A stretch of DNA of 64,000 bases from Candidatus Metaruminococcus caecorum (GCA_904420045.1 CAJFTY010000026.1:1-64000); one strand, 5' to 3'; shown: positions 52,475 to 61,995, counted from the first letter of the stretch. Notes: a model not told the origin generated them from the letters alone. A program made the numbers and translations.

Positions 52475-54567
52475 TATACGCGATGCAGCAGATCGGTGTA
52501 GCTGGGCATGGGCCACGCTTCGGAAGAACAGATCCCCTCCGCTTTGTCCACCGCCTGGCGGAGCTTTTCCATCTGGGGAAGAATTTGATCCCGGTATCCC
52601 TTGGCCTCGCACAGGGCGTCGCCGATGCACGACTTGTGGATCTGGTCGAGAACCGCCTGAAGCTCCTGAGCTTCGGCGTAGATTTCATCCACCGCGTCGG
52701 ACAGCGCCTGGGCCAGACGCAGGCTGGTGGCATTGGATACGCCGGCGCACATCAGCTCGTTGTAGGCAGCGGCAGTATCGCCCGCAAACCCAATCAGCGC
52801 GGGAAGAATTTGCTTGTTTGCCATCTCCAGCATGGTGTTGGCTTCGATGTTGATGGTCTTGGCGTAATTTTCCAGCATGATCTCATACCGGGAACGGCAC
52901 TCTACCGGGGAGAGCACATGGAACCGTTCAAACACCGCGATATTTTTGGGTTGAATGAGCATCTGGGCCGCGTCCACGGTGGTAGGAAGATTGGGCAGAC
53001 CGCGTTTTTCGGCTTCTTTTACCCATTCGTCAGTGTAGTTGTTGCCGTTAAAGATGATCCGGCCGTGCTGCTCCATGGTCTCGGTGATGATGTGCTTGAT
53101 CTCGTCGTCAAAGTTCGGGGCGCTTTCCAGTCGGTCGGCAAAGGTGCTCAGGCTGTCGGAGACAATGGTGTTGAGCACATAGTTGGACTGAGCGATGCTC
53201 TGGGAAGAACCCACCATCCGGAACTCGAATTTATTGCCGGTAAACGCGAAGGGGGAAGTGCGGTTGCGGTCGCTGTCGTCTTTGGGCAGGTCGGGAAGGG
53301 TTTCCACGCCGGTTTCCAAAATACCCGAGCTGCTTTGATGGTTGGTGTTCCCCTTGGCGATGTTTTCCAAAATTCCGGTGAGCTCGTCGCCCAAAAAGAC
53401 CGAGATAATCGCGGGCGGGGCTTCGTTGGCCCCCAGGCGGTGGTCGTTGCCCGCCACCGCGGCGGTCAGCCGCAGCAGATCGGCATAGTTGTCCACTGCA
53501 GTGAGTACAGCACATAAGAAGATTAAAAACTGGACGTTTTCATAGGGAGTCTTGCCGGGGTCCAGCAGGTTCAGGCCGTCGTCGGTGGACAACGACCAGT
53601 TGTTATGCTTGCCGCTGCCGTTGACGCCGTCAAAAGGTTTTTCGTGAAGCAGGCAGGCCAGCCCGTTTTGCTTGGCGACGATCCGCATGACCTCCATAGT
53701 CAGTTGGTTGTGGTCGCAGGCGATGTTGGCGGAGCAGAACACAGGGGCCAGTTCATGCTGGGCGGGAGCTACCTCGTTGTGCTTGGTTTTGGAGGTGACA
53801 CCCAGTTCCCACAGGGCGTTGTCCAACTGGCGCATATATTCCGCCACCCGCAGGCGAATGCGGCCGCAGTAGTGGTCGTCCATCTCCTGGCCTTTGGGAG
53901 GCATGGCGCCGAACAGGGTGCGTCCGCAGATTTTTAGGTCCAGGCGGTTTTCATATTTTTCGCGGTCCACCAGAAAATACTCCTGCTCCGCGCCCACAGT
54001 GGCCAGCACCCGTTTGGAGGTGCGGTTTCCAAACAGCCGCAGAATCCGCATGGCCTGGTCGGAGATCACCTGCATCGAGCGCAGAAGGGGCGTTTTGGTG
54101 TCCAGCGCCTCGCCGGTGTAGGAGCAAAACGCGGTGGGAATGTACAGGGTTCCGCCTTTGATAAAAGCGGGGGAGGTGCAGTCCCAAGCGGTATACCCTC
54201 TGGCTTCAAAGGTGTTGCGCAGCCCGCCGTTGGGAAAGCTGGAGGCGTCGGGCTCGCCCTGGATCAGTTCCTTGCCGGAAAACTCCAAAATCACCTGGCC
54301 GTCCTTCTGAGGGGAGATAAAGCTGTCGTGCTTTCCGGCAGTGATGTTGGTCATGGGCTGGAACCAATGGGTAAAGTGGGTAGCGCCCTGCTCCACCGCC
54401 CAGTCCTTCATGACGCTGGCCACCACGTCGGCCACGTCGGGTTCCAGATGGACGTTTTCGTCAATGGAGTGCTTTAAGCTTTTATAGGTGTTTTTGGGGA
54501 GGCGCTCCCGCATCACCGCGTCGTCGAACACCTTGCAGGCAAATTTCGATGCAAAATCAGAACTCAT
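52474..54567 (-). CDS. glnN: Glutamine synthetase, type III
   Basis: ATP-dependent synthesis of glutamine from glutamate and ammonium. The 697 residues are the length of GSIII, far larger than GSI. It opens with [23 protein letters not shown]. The GSIII signature region is [22 protein letters not shown], with [17 protein letters not shown] after it (catalytic His-Asn loop). GGAGG lies five bases before ATG 54567. asnA ends 53 bases upstream with no terminator, so asnA-glnN form one nitrogen-assimilation operon. The stop codon abuts a palindromic repeat. Confidence 0.96.
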   Translation of the reverse strand: MSSDFASKFACKVFDDAVMRERLPKNTYKSLKHSIDENVHLEPDVADVVASVMKDWAVEQGATHFTHWFQPMTNITAGKHDSFISPQKDGQVILEFSGKELIQGEPDASSFPNGGLRNTFEARGYTAWDCTSPAFIKGGTLYIPTAFCSYTGEALDTKTPLLRSMQVISDQAMRILRLFGNRTSKRVLATVGAEQEYFLVDREKYENRLDLKICGRTLFGAMPPKGQEMDDHYCGRIRLRVAEYMRQLDNALWELGVTSKTKHNEVAPAQHELAPVFCSANIACDHNQLTMEVMRIVAKQNGLACLLHEKPFDGVNGSGKHNNWSLSTDDGLNLLDPGKTPYENVQFLIFLCAVLTAVDNYADLLRLTAAVAGNDHRLGANEAPPAIISVFLGDELTGILENIAKGNTNHQSSSGILETGVETLPDLPKDDSDRNRTSPFAFTGNKFEFRMVGSSQSIAQSNYVLNTIVSDSLSTFADRLESAPNFDDEIKHIITETMEQHGRIIFNGNNYTDEWVKEAEKRGLPNLPTTVDAAQMLIQPKNIAVFERFHVLSPVECRSRYEIMLENYAKTINIEANTMLEMANKQILPALIGFAGDTAAAYNELMCAGVSNATSLRLAQALSDAVDEIYAEAQELQAVLDQIHKSCIGDALCEAKGYRDQILPQMEKLRQAVDKAEGICSSEAWPMPSYTDLLHRV

Positions 54568-54620
54568 AAAAACCTCCGCTTTCTTTACTTGAATCAATCG
54601 AGATTGGGTCGGCCGTTTCT

Positions 54621-55634
54621 CTACAAAAGGACAATCCCGTTTTGCTCGCAGGCGGCGACCATATCATCCGGCCATACGGATGCCTGAACCTCGCCGATGT
54701 GCGCTTTTTGCAGCAGCAGCATACAGATTCTGGACTGCCCGATGCCGCCGCCCATGGTCAGGGGCAGCTCGCCGTTTAATAGCGCCTTGTGAAAGGGCCG
54801 TTCCCGGCGGTTGTCGCAGCCGGCGGCAGACAGCTGGGCGTCCAGGGATTTTTCGTCCACCCGGATGCCCATGGAGGAGATTTCAAACGCCTGCTGTAAA
54901 ACTGGATTCCAGATCAAAAGGTCGCCGTTCATGTTCCAGTCGTCGTAGTCGGGAGCCCGGCCGTCGTGGGGCTTGCCGTCCGACAGCGCGCCGCCGATCT
55001 GCATAAGGAAAACGGTGCCGTACTCTTTGCACACGGCGTCCTCCCGCTGTTTGGGCGAGAGGGAAGGGTAGCGGTCCAAAAGCTCCTGAGTGGTGATAAA
55101 CGTGATATCCGGCGACAAAAACCGGTCGATCTGGGGGAACCGCTGGCACAAAAGCTCCTGGGTGTCCATGAGCACCGAGACGATTTTTTTCACGGTTTCC
55201 TGCAAGGTATGTAAGGTGCGGTCTTCCCGGGAGATAATCGTTTCCCAGTCCCACTGGTCTACGTACACAGAATGAAGGTTGTCAAGCTCCTCGTCCCGGC
55301 GGATGGCGTTCATATCGGTATATAGTCCGCTTCCCGTGGGAAAGCCGTACCGCTTCAGCGCCTGGCGTTTCCACTTGGCCAGGGAGTGGACGATCTGTAC
55401 GTCCGCTCCCAGGTCGTAAATGTCAAACTGAACCGGACGTTCGGTGCCGTTTAAATCGTCGTTGAGCCCTGATTCCGGGCGGACGAACAGGGGAGCGGAC
55501 ACCCGGGTCAGATTTAGCCGGGCGCTCAGTTCCCGCTCAAACGTGTCCTTAACCAGTTTAATTGCGATTTCCGTTTGTAAAATATCCAGCTTGGAGGAAT
55601 AGCCTTCGGGGAATTTCAGCTTTTTAAGGCTCAT
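54621..55634 (-). CDS. asnA: Aspartate-ammonia ligase
   Basis: Makes asparagine from aspartate and ammonia, using ATP. The 337 residues match AsnA. ATG 55634 ([17 protein letters not shown]) is chosen because KLxxxL with [14 protein letters not shown] is the usual opening and AAAGGGG precedes it; the open frame extends further upstream. [32 protein letters not shown] and [18 protein letters not shown] are diagnostic. Being ammonia-dependent, it pairs naturally with glnN. Confidence 0.96.
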   Translation of the reverse strand: MSLKKLKFPEGYSSKLDILQTEIAIKLVKDTFERELSARLNLTRVSAPLFVRPESGLNDDLNGTERPVQFDIYDLGADVQIVHSLAKWKRQALKRYGFPTGSGLYTDMNAIRRDEELDNLHSVYVDQWDWETIISREDRTLHTLQETVKKIVSVLMDTQELLCQRFPQIDRFLSPDITFITTQELLDRYPSLSPKQREDAVCKEYGTVFLMQIGGALSDGKPHDGRAPDYDDWNMNGDLLIWNPVLQQAFEISSMGIRVDEKSLDAQLSAAGCDNRRERPFHKALLNGELPLTMGGGIGQSRICMLLLQKAHIGEVQASVWPDDMVAACEQNGIVLL

Positions 55635-55704
55635 CAAGACAGGCCCCTTTCGCGTGTGAAATAAAGCGATACCGTCGGGGAATCGCTTGAAAACGTATAG
55701 AATT

Positions 55705-55733
55705 ATCATATCATTTTTGCAATGTATTTTCAA
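55705..55733 (-). promoter_or_regulatory. Promoter of the asnA-glnN operon
   Basis: On the minus strand, TTGAAA, 17 bases, TATGAT. Confidence 0.7.
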
Positions 55734-55741
55734 TAGAAAAC

Positions 55742-55778
55742 GAAAAAAGGGGAGTTGTTCTAAAAACAACTCCTCTCA
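55742..55778 (-). terminator. Intrinsic terminator upstream of the asnA promoter
   Basis: GGAGTTGTT/AACAACTCC stem; the minus strand ends in CCCCTTTTTT. It would stop transcripts coming from tarI-tarJ and the repeat block. Nothing recognisable lies in 55779-55964, which is AT-rich. Confidence 0.8.
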
Positions 55779-55984
55779 GGCGCCTGAAACCATATAAAAA
55801 CGACAGAAACCACATACTGTGCGTGAAATTTTATATATCCTTTTTATTTTGGCATCCTTCGCTCTATCTGTTTTTAAGACACATTCCGGCCAATGTTCTG
55901 CTACAATGCAGAGTGTCGCAGACGATCACATGGAAAACCACTGTGATTGGATTGTCCCATCCACAACTTTCCAAGGAAGATACG

Positions 55985-56040
55985 CATTGTGGTGTCGCCG
56001 CTGCGGTAGTTGGCAGACTGTGTCAACAACAAATTTCCAA
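55985..56040. repeat. Degenerate copy of the structured repeat, form R2, copy B
   Basis: CATTGTGGTGTCGCCGCTGCGG, then GTTGGCAGACTGTGTCAACAAC, matches 52395-52442 in layout but with damaged helices. Confidence 0.6.
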
Positions 56041-56100
56041 GAACTTATCCTGTAAGTTTTTTGTGGACATTTTGGGCCCAAAAAGTTTTCTGTGAGCTTA

Positions 56101-56190
56101 TCCAAATGAAAATTGTGGTTTCGCTTTGCGAAAGCCGGGTTGTTGACCCGGCAGCAATTTTCCCAAGGGGCTTTTGGTCCCAAAAGCCCT
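56101..56190. repeat. Structured palindromic repeat, form R1, copy B
   Basis: Partner of 52281-52370. Outer stem GAAAATTG/CAATTTTC, hairpins TTTCGC-TTT-GCGAAA and GCCGGG-loop-CCCGGC. It ends within the stop codon of tarJ (56189-56191). Confidence 0.8.
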
Positions 56191-57202
56191 ATTTCCAACG
56201 CATGACCGTTTTGAACGGGTTGTTGATATCCCGCTCAAACGCATGGGCGATATCTTGGATGGAGCGAACGTTGAGAACCTCGGAAACAATCGTCTTAAAC
56301 CGCCTTTGCATATTCGGCTGTTTCAGAAGCTGGGCCACCCGCTCAAAATCTTCCCGGGAGGAACGGCTGCTGCCGATCATAGTCAGCCCTTTTTCCAACA
56401 CATCCCGGGTGAAGATGGGCACCTTGTTTTCACTGACGCCCAGCAGCATGATCAGCCCTTCCGGATTGATGTGGGCGATGATGCTGTTGATCGCCGCCTG
56501 GCAGCCCTCGCCGCCGGTGCACTCAAAGGCGTGATCCACTGCATAGTCAGCGGGAAATTCGTAATCCAGATAGGTTTCGTCCGCAAAGGAAAAGTACTGG
56601 AGCTTCGCGGTGTTTTGTCCGATCACCACGATTTTGCTTTGGGGATAGCGCCGCTTGAGCACAAACGAGACTACATAGCCCAGGTTTCCGTCTCCCCACA
56701 CGCCGATGACATCCTTGCTGGTCACGGCTTTGCGCTCAAACCGTTTGGAGGCGTGCACCGCGATGCTGATAAACTCCGAGATGGCGCCCACTTCCGGATC
56801 AATGTTGTTCGCCTCCACCAGCCGGTCGTGGGGGAGCTGGATGTACTCCTGCAGAAAGCCATCGGTGCCGCTGGAGCGGAACCGGGAGCCCCGCTGGTAG
56901 TTTTCCTCCACGCACTGAGGGCCGTCGCCGGGAATGTTGGGGATCAAAATCACCTGGTCTCCCTTGGAAAACACACCCTTTGGGTCGCGGATCACAGTGC
57001 CTACCGCCTCGTGGATCAGCGCCATGGGAAGCTTTTTTTCCAGCGTCTGCTTGTCCCGCAAGCCCCGGTAATACCGTTGGTCGGCGTGGCAGATCGCCAG
57101 GTGGGTGGGGCGCACCAGCACTTGTCCGGCATCGGGTTTCAGTTCTTCGAATTTCACCGAGATCACCTTGGGGGCGATCAGTTGGTAAACCGTGTTAATC
57201 AC
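56189..57202 (-). CDS. tarJ: Ribulose-5-phosphate reductase, TarJ-like
   Basis: A 337-residue medium-chain dehydrogenase that should reduce ribulose-5-phosphate to ribitol-5-phosphate with NADPH. PTHLAICHADQRYYRG (zinc Cys region) and MALIHEAVGTVI are typical, the Rossmann motif is VIGVWGDGNLGYVVSFVLKRR, and FECTGGEGCQAAINSI follows TarJ. GTG 57202 lies seven bases after GGGAGG; it overlaps the tarI stop by eight bases, so the pair are coupled. With tarI it makes CDP-ribitol for wall teichoic acid or a capsule. A plain alcohol dehydrogenase is the alternative but the tarI linkage argues against it. Confidence 0.9.
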   Translation of the reverse strand: MINTVYQLIAPKVISVKFEELKPDAGQVLVRPTHLAICHADQRYYRGLRDKQTLEKKLPMALIHEAVGTVIRDPKGVFSKGDQVILIPNIPGDGPQCVEENYQRGSRFRSSGTDGFLQEYIQLPHDRLVEANNIDPEVGAISEFISIAVHASKRFERKAVTSKDVIGVWGDGNLGYVVSFVLKRRYPQSKIVVIGQNTAKLQYFSFADETYLDYEFPADYAVDHAFECTGGEGCQAAINSIIAHINPEGLIMLLGVSENKVPIFTRDVLEKGLTMIGSSRSSREDFERVAQLLKQPNMQRRFKTIVSEVLNVRSIQDIAHAFERDINNPFKTVMRWK

Positions 57203-57908
57203 TGATTTTCCCTCCCAAAATCGCCTGGGCGATTTTGTAGTCGCTGACGGTGGTGATCTTGATGTTGTAAACCTCCCCTTCAATTAGACGGACCCGTTTG
57301 CCCGCCAGGGTGAAAATTTTGCACGCGTCGGTCAGCTGCGCCTTTTGCTCGGCGGTAAGGCTCTGGTACAGATCCCGTAACTGCCGCACGTTAAAGCTTT
57401 GAGGCGTCTGCCCCTGATACAATTCGCTGCGCAGGGGAACGGAGGAGATGTATTCCCCGTCGGGAGAACACACAATGGTGTCGGTAGCGGGGATTACAGT
57501 GTCACACATGCCGTATTGCAGCACGCCGTCGATGTTTTCGTTTATAATCCGCGCGGTCACAAAGGGGCGGACCGCGTCGTGGGTGATGATGACGTCGTCC
57601 TCGTTGTCGCCAAAGGTTTTGTTGAGGTCGGCAATCACGTTCATAATGCTCTCGTTCCGGTCGTTTCCTCCGGAAACCACCCGAAGCCGGTCGTCCTGCA
57701 CCCCGTATTTCTGCAAAAGATCCTCAAAATACAACAACCAATCGCCGTTGATGGCCACATACACTGCGTCAAACCGGTCGTTTGCCAAAAATTTGTCCAG
57801 CGTCTGCAAAATAATCGGCTTGCTTCCAAGAGGGAGAAACTGTTTGGGCATATCCGCCAGTTTCATCCTGGAGCCTACGCCGCCCGCCAATACCGCGCCA
57901 AAAATCAT
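57195..57908 (-). CDS. tarI: Ribitol-5-phosphate cytidylyltransferase, TarI-like
   Basis: A 237-residue IspD-fold nucleotidyltransferase. FGAVLAGGVGSRMKLADMPKQFLPLGSKPII is the CTP-binding motif; ITHDAVRPFV and YQGQTPQSFN are the other conserved blocks. IspD (methylerythritol pathway) has the same fold, but the coupled tarJ partner makes ribitol-5-phosphate the likely substrate. The pair has its own promoter. No polymerase (tarL-like) or flippase gene is in the window. Confidence 0.9.
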   Translation of the reverse strand: MIFGAVLAGGVGSRMKLADMPKQFLPLGSKPIILQTLDKFLANDRFDAVYVAINGDWLLYFEDLLQKYGVQDDRLRVVSGGNDRNESIMNVIADLNKTFGDNEDDVIITHDAVRPFVTARIINENIDGVLQYGMCDTVIPATDTIVCSPDGEYISSVPLRSELYQGQTPQSFNVRQLRDLYQSLTAEQKAQLTDACKIFTLAGKRVRLIEGEVYNIKITTVSDYKIAQAILGGKISD

Positions 57909-57994
57909 TGTATTGCCGCCTTCCTTTCTGAATCCGCGCGTTATTTGCGCGCAAAATGATCTTTTTGAACCTAGTGTTTACAAAAATTACCTTT

Positions 57995-58023
57995 ATCATA
58001 CCACATGTTATCCGTCTTTTCAA
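57995..58023 (-). promoter_or_regulatory. Promoter of tarI-tarJ
   Basis: On the minus strand, TTGAAA, 17 bases, TATGAT, about 80 bases before tarI. Confidence 0.7.
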
Positions 58024-58069
58024 ATCCGGTTTGACAAACGGAACCAAACGGAACAGGAAATCCGGTTTC

Positions 58070-58098
58070 TTGTGTGGTTCGGGGAAATATAGTATACT
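58070..58098 (+). promoter_or_regulatory. Candidate promoter of the XRE-family gene
   Basis: TTGTGT, 17 bases, TATACT. The leader to 58333 is about 230 bases and holds two small hairpins (GTCCT/AGGAC at about 58259-58275 and a CCGC/GCGG pair near 58305-58324) but no gene I can support. Confidence 0.5.
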
Positions 58099-58332
58099 AA
58101 AGAAGACAGAAAACTTCATAAAAATGATGTTTTACAGCGGAGATATGTGAATCGTTTTTTGTCTTACAATATGGGGGAATGGACAGCGAATGTGTATTAC
58201 ACTTCATATTTTCTATGAAAAACAGATAAAGGGTGCGCCTAAAAGGAGCAAACGTTGTGTCCTTTCTACGAGGACTATATTCCCGTTGATAAAGGAAACT
58301 ATTTCCGCTAGACTTTTAAGCGGGGTTTTGAT

Positions 58333-58542
58333 ATGGAGTTCAGAAAAATCGTAGGAAACAATGTTCTTCGCTGCCGGATTCAAAAAGGCCTTACACAAAA
58401 ACAACTGGCGGAAAAGGCGGATATCGACCTGAGTTATCTTCGCAAAATTGAACATGGTCAAGCAAATCTCTCAGCCAATGTCATTGATCTGCTCAAAGAG
58501 GCGTTGGAGGTTTCGATGGAAGAGCTTATACTGGAACATTGA
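58333..58542 (+). CDS. XRE-family HTH regulator, small
   Basis: A 69-residue protein that is only a Cro/C1-type helix-turn-helix. FRKIVGNNVLRCRIQKGLTQKQLAEKADIDLSYLRKIEHGQANLSANVIDLLKEALEV contains all five helices. It lacks a sensor or dimerisation tail. It is followed 81 bases later by a DUF6514 gene with no terminator between. Similar XRE singletons occur throughout Clostridia; no phage or plasmid genes are near, so a resident regulator is likely. Confidence 0.88.
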   Translation: MEFRKIVGNNVLRCRIQKGLTQKQLAEKADIDLSYLRKIEHGQANLSANVIDLLKEALEVSMEELILEH

Positions 58543-58623
58543 CCGATGGGAATCGCCTGTTTTTTCTGTTTTCCATGACTTTGCAGGCCCCAATATTTTT
58601 TGTTTGATGGAGTGTGAAGACAA

Positions 58624-58836
58624 ATGTTTTATGTGGTGGAAACCACTGCGGAGGTGGAGGGCCAAAGCCTGCCGACCTACGGAATCGGCTGGGGAGGAGA
58701 GAGTATTCCCGATCTGTGCCTGGAAAAAGAAACGACCTGTTCCTTTGTGGGGCTTTGCAACACCGGGGAGCTGTCCGTCCTGCACGTCCGAGATGTGGCG
58801 GATGATTTTTTAAACGGTGGATTTTCCGTATCTTGA
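58624..58836 (+). CDS. DUF6514-like small protein
   Basis: A 70-residue protein. The pattern TYGIGWGGESIPDLCLEKETTCSFVGLCNTGELSVLHVRDVADDFL agrees with the DUF6514 family of small clostridial proteins, judged by eye. It has three cysteines and an acidic end. Its function is unknown. It probably shares a transcript with the XRE gene and ends at a strong terminator. Confidence 0.7.
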   Translation: MFYVVETTAEVEGQSLPTYGIGWGGESIPDLCLEKETTCSFVGLCNTGELSVLHVRDVADDFLNGGFSVS

Positions 58837-58860
58837 ACGCGTTTTAAATAAAATTTATGC

Positions 58861-58900
58861 AAAAAAGGGTTTCGCAAACAAATTTGCGGAACCCTTTTTG
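58861..58900. terminator. Bidirectional terminator between the DUF6514 gene and spoIVA
   Basis: AAAAAGGGTTTCGCAAA/TTTGCGGAACCCTTTTT inverted repeat with a four-base loop. Confidence 0.88.
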
Positions 58901-58937
58901 TGTTTGATAAGAAAATCAGGAGGAAATTCCAGACGAA

Positions 58938-60416
58938 TTATAGAATAATGCAGATTAAGCCGCTGCACCCTTCGTTGATGATGCGCTCGATGGTCTCCTG
59001 CATTTTCAGTCTGGCGTCCGAAGGCATCCGGTAGAGTTTGTTGTGCAGCCCTTCGTTGACCAGCTCGTGCAGGGATTTGCCGAAGATGTTGGACTCCCAG
59101 ATCTTTTTGGGGCTTTCCTCAAATTCCTTGAGCAGGTACATCACCAGTTCCTCCGACTGCTTTTCGCTGCCCACAATGGGGTTGACTTCGGTGGTGATAT
59201 CGGCCTTCATCATGTGGATGGACGGTGCGCTGGCCTTTAGTCGAACGCCGTATTTGCCGCCCTGTTTAACAATTTCCGGTTCTTCCAAAGACAATTCGTC
59301 CAGTGTGGGCATCACGATGCCGTAGCCGGTGGCGTTGACCTCTTCCAGCGCGCCCCGCACCTTTTCGTATTCCTCCTTAATTCTGGCCAGCTCGATCATA
59401 CAGGGCATTAAATCCGCCTCGTTTTTAATCTCGATGCCAGTGGCCTCGCCCAGGATCTTGTAGAACAGATCTCCGTTCAGAGTGACGCAAATCCTTGCGC
59501 ATCCGCAGCCAAGATCCATGCTGTCGATCCGGCTTTTTGTGACATATTCGCACGCTTCAATCTGATCCGAAACAGCGCCCACGCCTCCAATGTGGCTGAC
59601 TCCCATGGCCGCCTCTTTGATGGCGTCAAAAACCGCTTTTTTCAGCCAGTGTTCCTTGGCCAAAGAGGTGATCCACTTGGGGCAGTCGATGGAGATTTCC
59701 TTGACCGGGAACTCGAACAAAATCTGAGTCAGGATATCCCGGATATCCGCTTCCGTCAGATCCAGGCAGTTGACGGGCAGGCAGGGGACGCCGTATTTCT
59801 GCGTCATATCCGCCGCCAGCGCCTGGGACGCTTCGGAGTTGGGATACTGGCAGTTTAACAGCACGATAAACGGTTTGTCGATCTCTTTTAACTCGCGGAT
59901 GACCCGTTCCTCGGCCTCCTCGTATTCCTCCCGGGGGATGTCGCTGATGCTGCCGTCGGTGGTGATTACAAGCCCGATGGTAGAGTGCTCGTTGATGACC
60001 TTCTGGGTTCCCATTTCCGCAGCCATATTAAAGGGGATTTCGCTGTCAAACCAAGGAGTCATCACCATCCGGGGCATCTCGTTTTCAATGTAGCCCAAAG
60101 AACTGGGCACAATATACCCCACGCAGTCGATCATCCGCACGTTGAGCTGGGCGTTTTGATCCAGGGTGATTTGCACCGCCTCTTCCGGGATGAACTTGGG
60201 CTCGGTGGTCATGATGGTCTTGCCCGCCGCAGACTGAGGGAGCTCATCGGTGGCGCGCTCTTTGCGGAATTCACTGTCGATGTTGGGGATGACCAGCGTT
60301 TCCATGAATTTTTTGATAAAGGTGGATTTTCCGGTGCGGACAGGGCCAACCACGCCGATATAAATGTCGCCGTCGGTCCGCTTGGCGATGTCCTGATAAA
60401 TATTACGACTCTCCAT
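58938..60416 (-). CDS. spoIVA: Stage IV sporulation protein A
   Basis: The ATPase that polymerises on the outer forespore membrane as the base of the spore coat. The 492 residues are full length: MESRNIYQDIAKRTDGDIYIGVVGPVRTGKSTFIKKF carries the P-loop, and RMIDCVGYIVPSSLGYIENEMPRMV the switch region. VPCLPVNCLDLTEADI and the C-terminal MQETIERIINEGCSGLICIIL are hallmarks of SpoIVA. It lies 37 bases behind the SipL-like gene in the same operon. Its presence identifies the organism as a spore former. Confidence 0.97.
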   Translation of the reverse strand: MESRNIYQDIAKRTDGDIYIGVVGPVRTGKSTFIKKFMETLVIPNIDSEFRKERATDELPQSAAGKTIMTTEPKFIPEEAVQITLDQNAQLNVRMIDCVGYIVPSSLGYIENEMPRMVMTPWFDSEIPFNMAAEMGTQKVINEHSTIGLVITTDGSISDIPREEYEEAEERVIRELKEIDKPFIVLLNCQYPNSEASQALAADMTQKYGVPCLPVNCLDLTEADIRDILTQILFEFPVKEISIDCPKWITSLAKEHWLKKAVFDAIKEAAMGVSHIGGVGAVSDQIEACEYVTKSRIDSMDLGCGCARICVTLNGDLFYKILGEATGIEIKNEADLMPCMIELARIKEEYEKVRGALEEVNATGYGIVMPTLDELSLEEPEIVKQGGKYGVRLKASAPSIHMMKADITTEVNPIVGSEKQSEELVMYLLKEFEESPKKIWESNIFGKSLHELVNEGLHNKLYRMPSDARLKMQETIERIINEGCSGLICIIL

Positions 60417-60453
60417 AATGCTGATTTCCTCCTATCGTTTCTCGAGCTGCGGC

Positions 60454-61995
60454 CTAGTCCACAATGGGGATCAAAATCATTCCGCGTTCCATAAGCTCGT
60501 CGCCGTCCAGACCGTTTTCCTCCATGATCGCAGAAATGCTGGTGTTGTACCGCTTGGCGATATCCCACACGAATTCTCCCTTGTCCGCGAAGTACAGCGT
60601 CAGGGCGGGGAGATCTGCTTTGGACTTCGGGTGCTCTTCATCCAGAGTGATATCGGTCATCATGCAGGTCTCGGTGATCTCATAGATGCAGCCGCAGATT
60701 TTGACTTCTGCCCGCACTTCCACCGTGTCCGCCCCCGAAAGACTGTAGGCGGCGGAGACCACCTCTGCTGTGGCGTCGGCGGTCAAGTCCGGCGGCGCGT
60801 CCTTCAGATCCATCTTATAGGTAAAAGGGAGCTCTTTTTGAATCAGTACCGGCATGTTGTCGCTGTCCAGCGCCAGCAGGTTCGCGGTGACCGCACCCTC
60901 CAGAACAGCGGTGCCGCCCTCGTCCCGAAACGACACGCTACCCGCATCGCACCAGATGTCGTAGATGCCGCCGGACTCCTGAGGAAGCTCCAGCTCTTCC
61001 TTACACATGCACTGCTCGGACAGGGGAACCAGCAGCTTTTCGCTGCGCATGTCCCGGCACTGGGTTTTGGCCTCAAATTGGGTGGAGTACACATCCGCGA
61101 TCACGGGAATCTCTTTGCTTTTATAGGCTTCGCAAAAGGCGTTCACAGCGAATTCCGCCCGGAAAGTCTTTCCGTCCGACTCCTGTTCGCCGCCGCCCTG
61201 AATGTCCACGGCGCCCACCTGTAGCTTAATGGCGCACAGATAGTCTTCGTCCACGCCTTCTAAATCCACGATCTGGCTGATGGGAACCGAGTGCTCCATT
61301 ACCTCAGGCTTTTTGTCCTCGCCGTCAGGGAGGTAGAGCATGTGCAGCAGGATTTCGCCTTTGATAATTACCTTGTTGGCGATGATTTTGTAATCGGTCA
61401 CCATGGCGGAGCAGGTGGCGTTGAGGGTTTCGGCGATGGAGGGCTTGCCATAGCTTAGCTCCAGCTCTTCTTCCACGGTGAACTGCTTCATGCAGGATTT
61501 GACCGAGCAGCCGGCGTTGACCATCCGCTTTTTCATCTGGAGCCCGCCGCCGTTTGCGTCGCAGATCACATCCTCACAGCGCTGGCTTACCACTTTGGCC
61601 CGGATGGTGACAGCGCCCCGGATATCCAGCCGGCGCTGATTGACTACCCGGCAGTTGATGTAATCGGTTTTAACACTCAGTTTCACCACGGGGTCGTTCA
61701 GATCCCCCTTCAGGTCAATTGTTTTCGAGAAGGGGACCTTTTGTTCCAAGCTGTGTACGCCGCCGCCTTCCTCCGCCACATACAGCACCCGGATGTGGGC
61801 TGTGGCGTCGATCAGGACTTTGTCCCCCGAAACCCGGCAGGAGTTGACCGCCGCCTTCATATTGCAGCATAGCACCTTGAAGATGGGGGGACAGTAGTCG
61901 GGCAGCAGGGTGTCAAGCTCTACGCTTTGTTCCAGCGGGCCGTCGTAAACCGTCTCATTTATGCAAATATTTTCATGCGTCATATTCAGTTCCAT
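60454..61995 (-). CDS. sipL: SipL-like spore coat morphogenesis protein (SPOCS domains plus LysM)
   Basis: A 513-residue protein. It holds repeated SPOCS/DUF3794 domains (for example YCPPIFKVLCCNMKAAVNSCRVSGDKVLIDATAHIRVLY, then a second copy around ITVE-type strands from residue 190 and a third near 350) and ends in a LysM domain (LTLYFADKGEFVWDIAKRYNTSISAIMEENGL). This is the layout of C. difficile SipL, whose LysM binds SpoIVA. Here it is in one operon with spoIVA. ATG 61995 follows AAGGAG by about ten bases; ATG 62019 upstream has only a weak site. Confidence 0.88.
   Translation of the reverse strand: MELNMTHENICINETVYDGPLEQSVELDTLLPDYCPPIFKVLCCNMKAAVNSCRVSGDKVLIDATAHIRVLYVAEEGGGVHSLEQKVPFSKTIDLKGDLNDPVVKLSVKTDYINCRVVNQRRLDIRGAVTIRAKVVSQRCEDVICDANGGGLQMKKRMVNAGCSVKSCMKQFTVEEELELSYGKPSIAETLNATCSAMVTDYKIIANKVIIKGEILLHMLYLPDGEDKKPEVMEHSVPISQIVDLEGVDEDYLCAIKLQVGAVDIQGGGEQESDGKTFRAEFAVNAFCEAYKSKEIPVIADVYSTQFEAKTQCRDMRSEKLLVPLSEQCMCKEELELPQESGGIYDIWCDAGSVSFRDEGGTAVLEGAVTANLLALDSDNMPVLIQKELPFTYKMDLKDAPPDLTADATAEVVSAAYSLSGADTVEVRAEVKICGCIYEITETCMMTDITLDEEHPKSKADLPALTLYFADKGEFVWDIAKRYNTSISAIMEENGLDGDELMERGMILIPIVD

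Noticed and set aside
52071..52733. Minus-strand open frames of 220 and 115 residues, and the long N-terminal extension of the SGNH hydrolase frame (to 52443)
   Set aside because: They run through the palindromic repeats and into glnN. The encoded peptide (PWENCCRVNNPAFAKQNHN) recurs at 55926-56198 only because the DNA repeat recurs; there is no ribosome site.
58213..58461. An 82-codon minus-strand frame opposite the XRE gene
   Set aside because: It is antisense to a clear helix-turn-helix gene, has no ribosome site and resembles no family.
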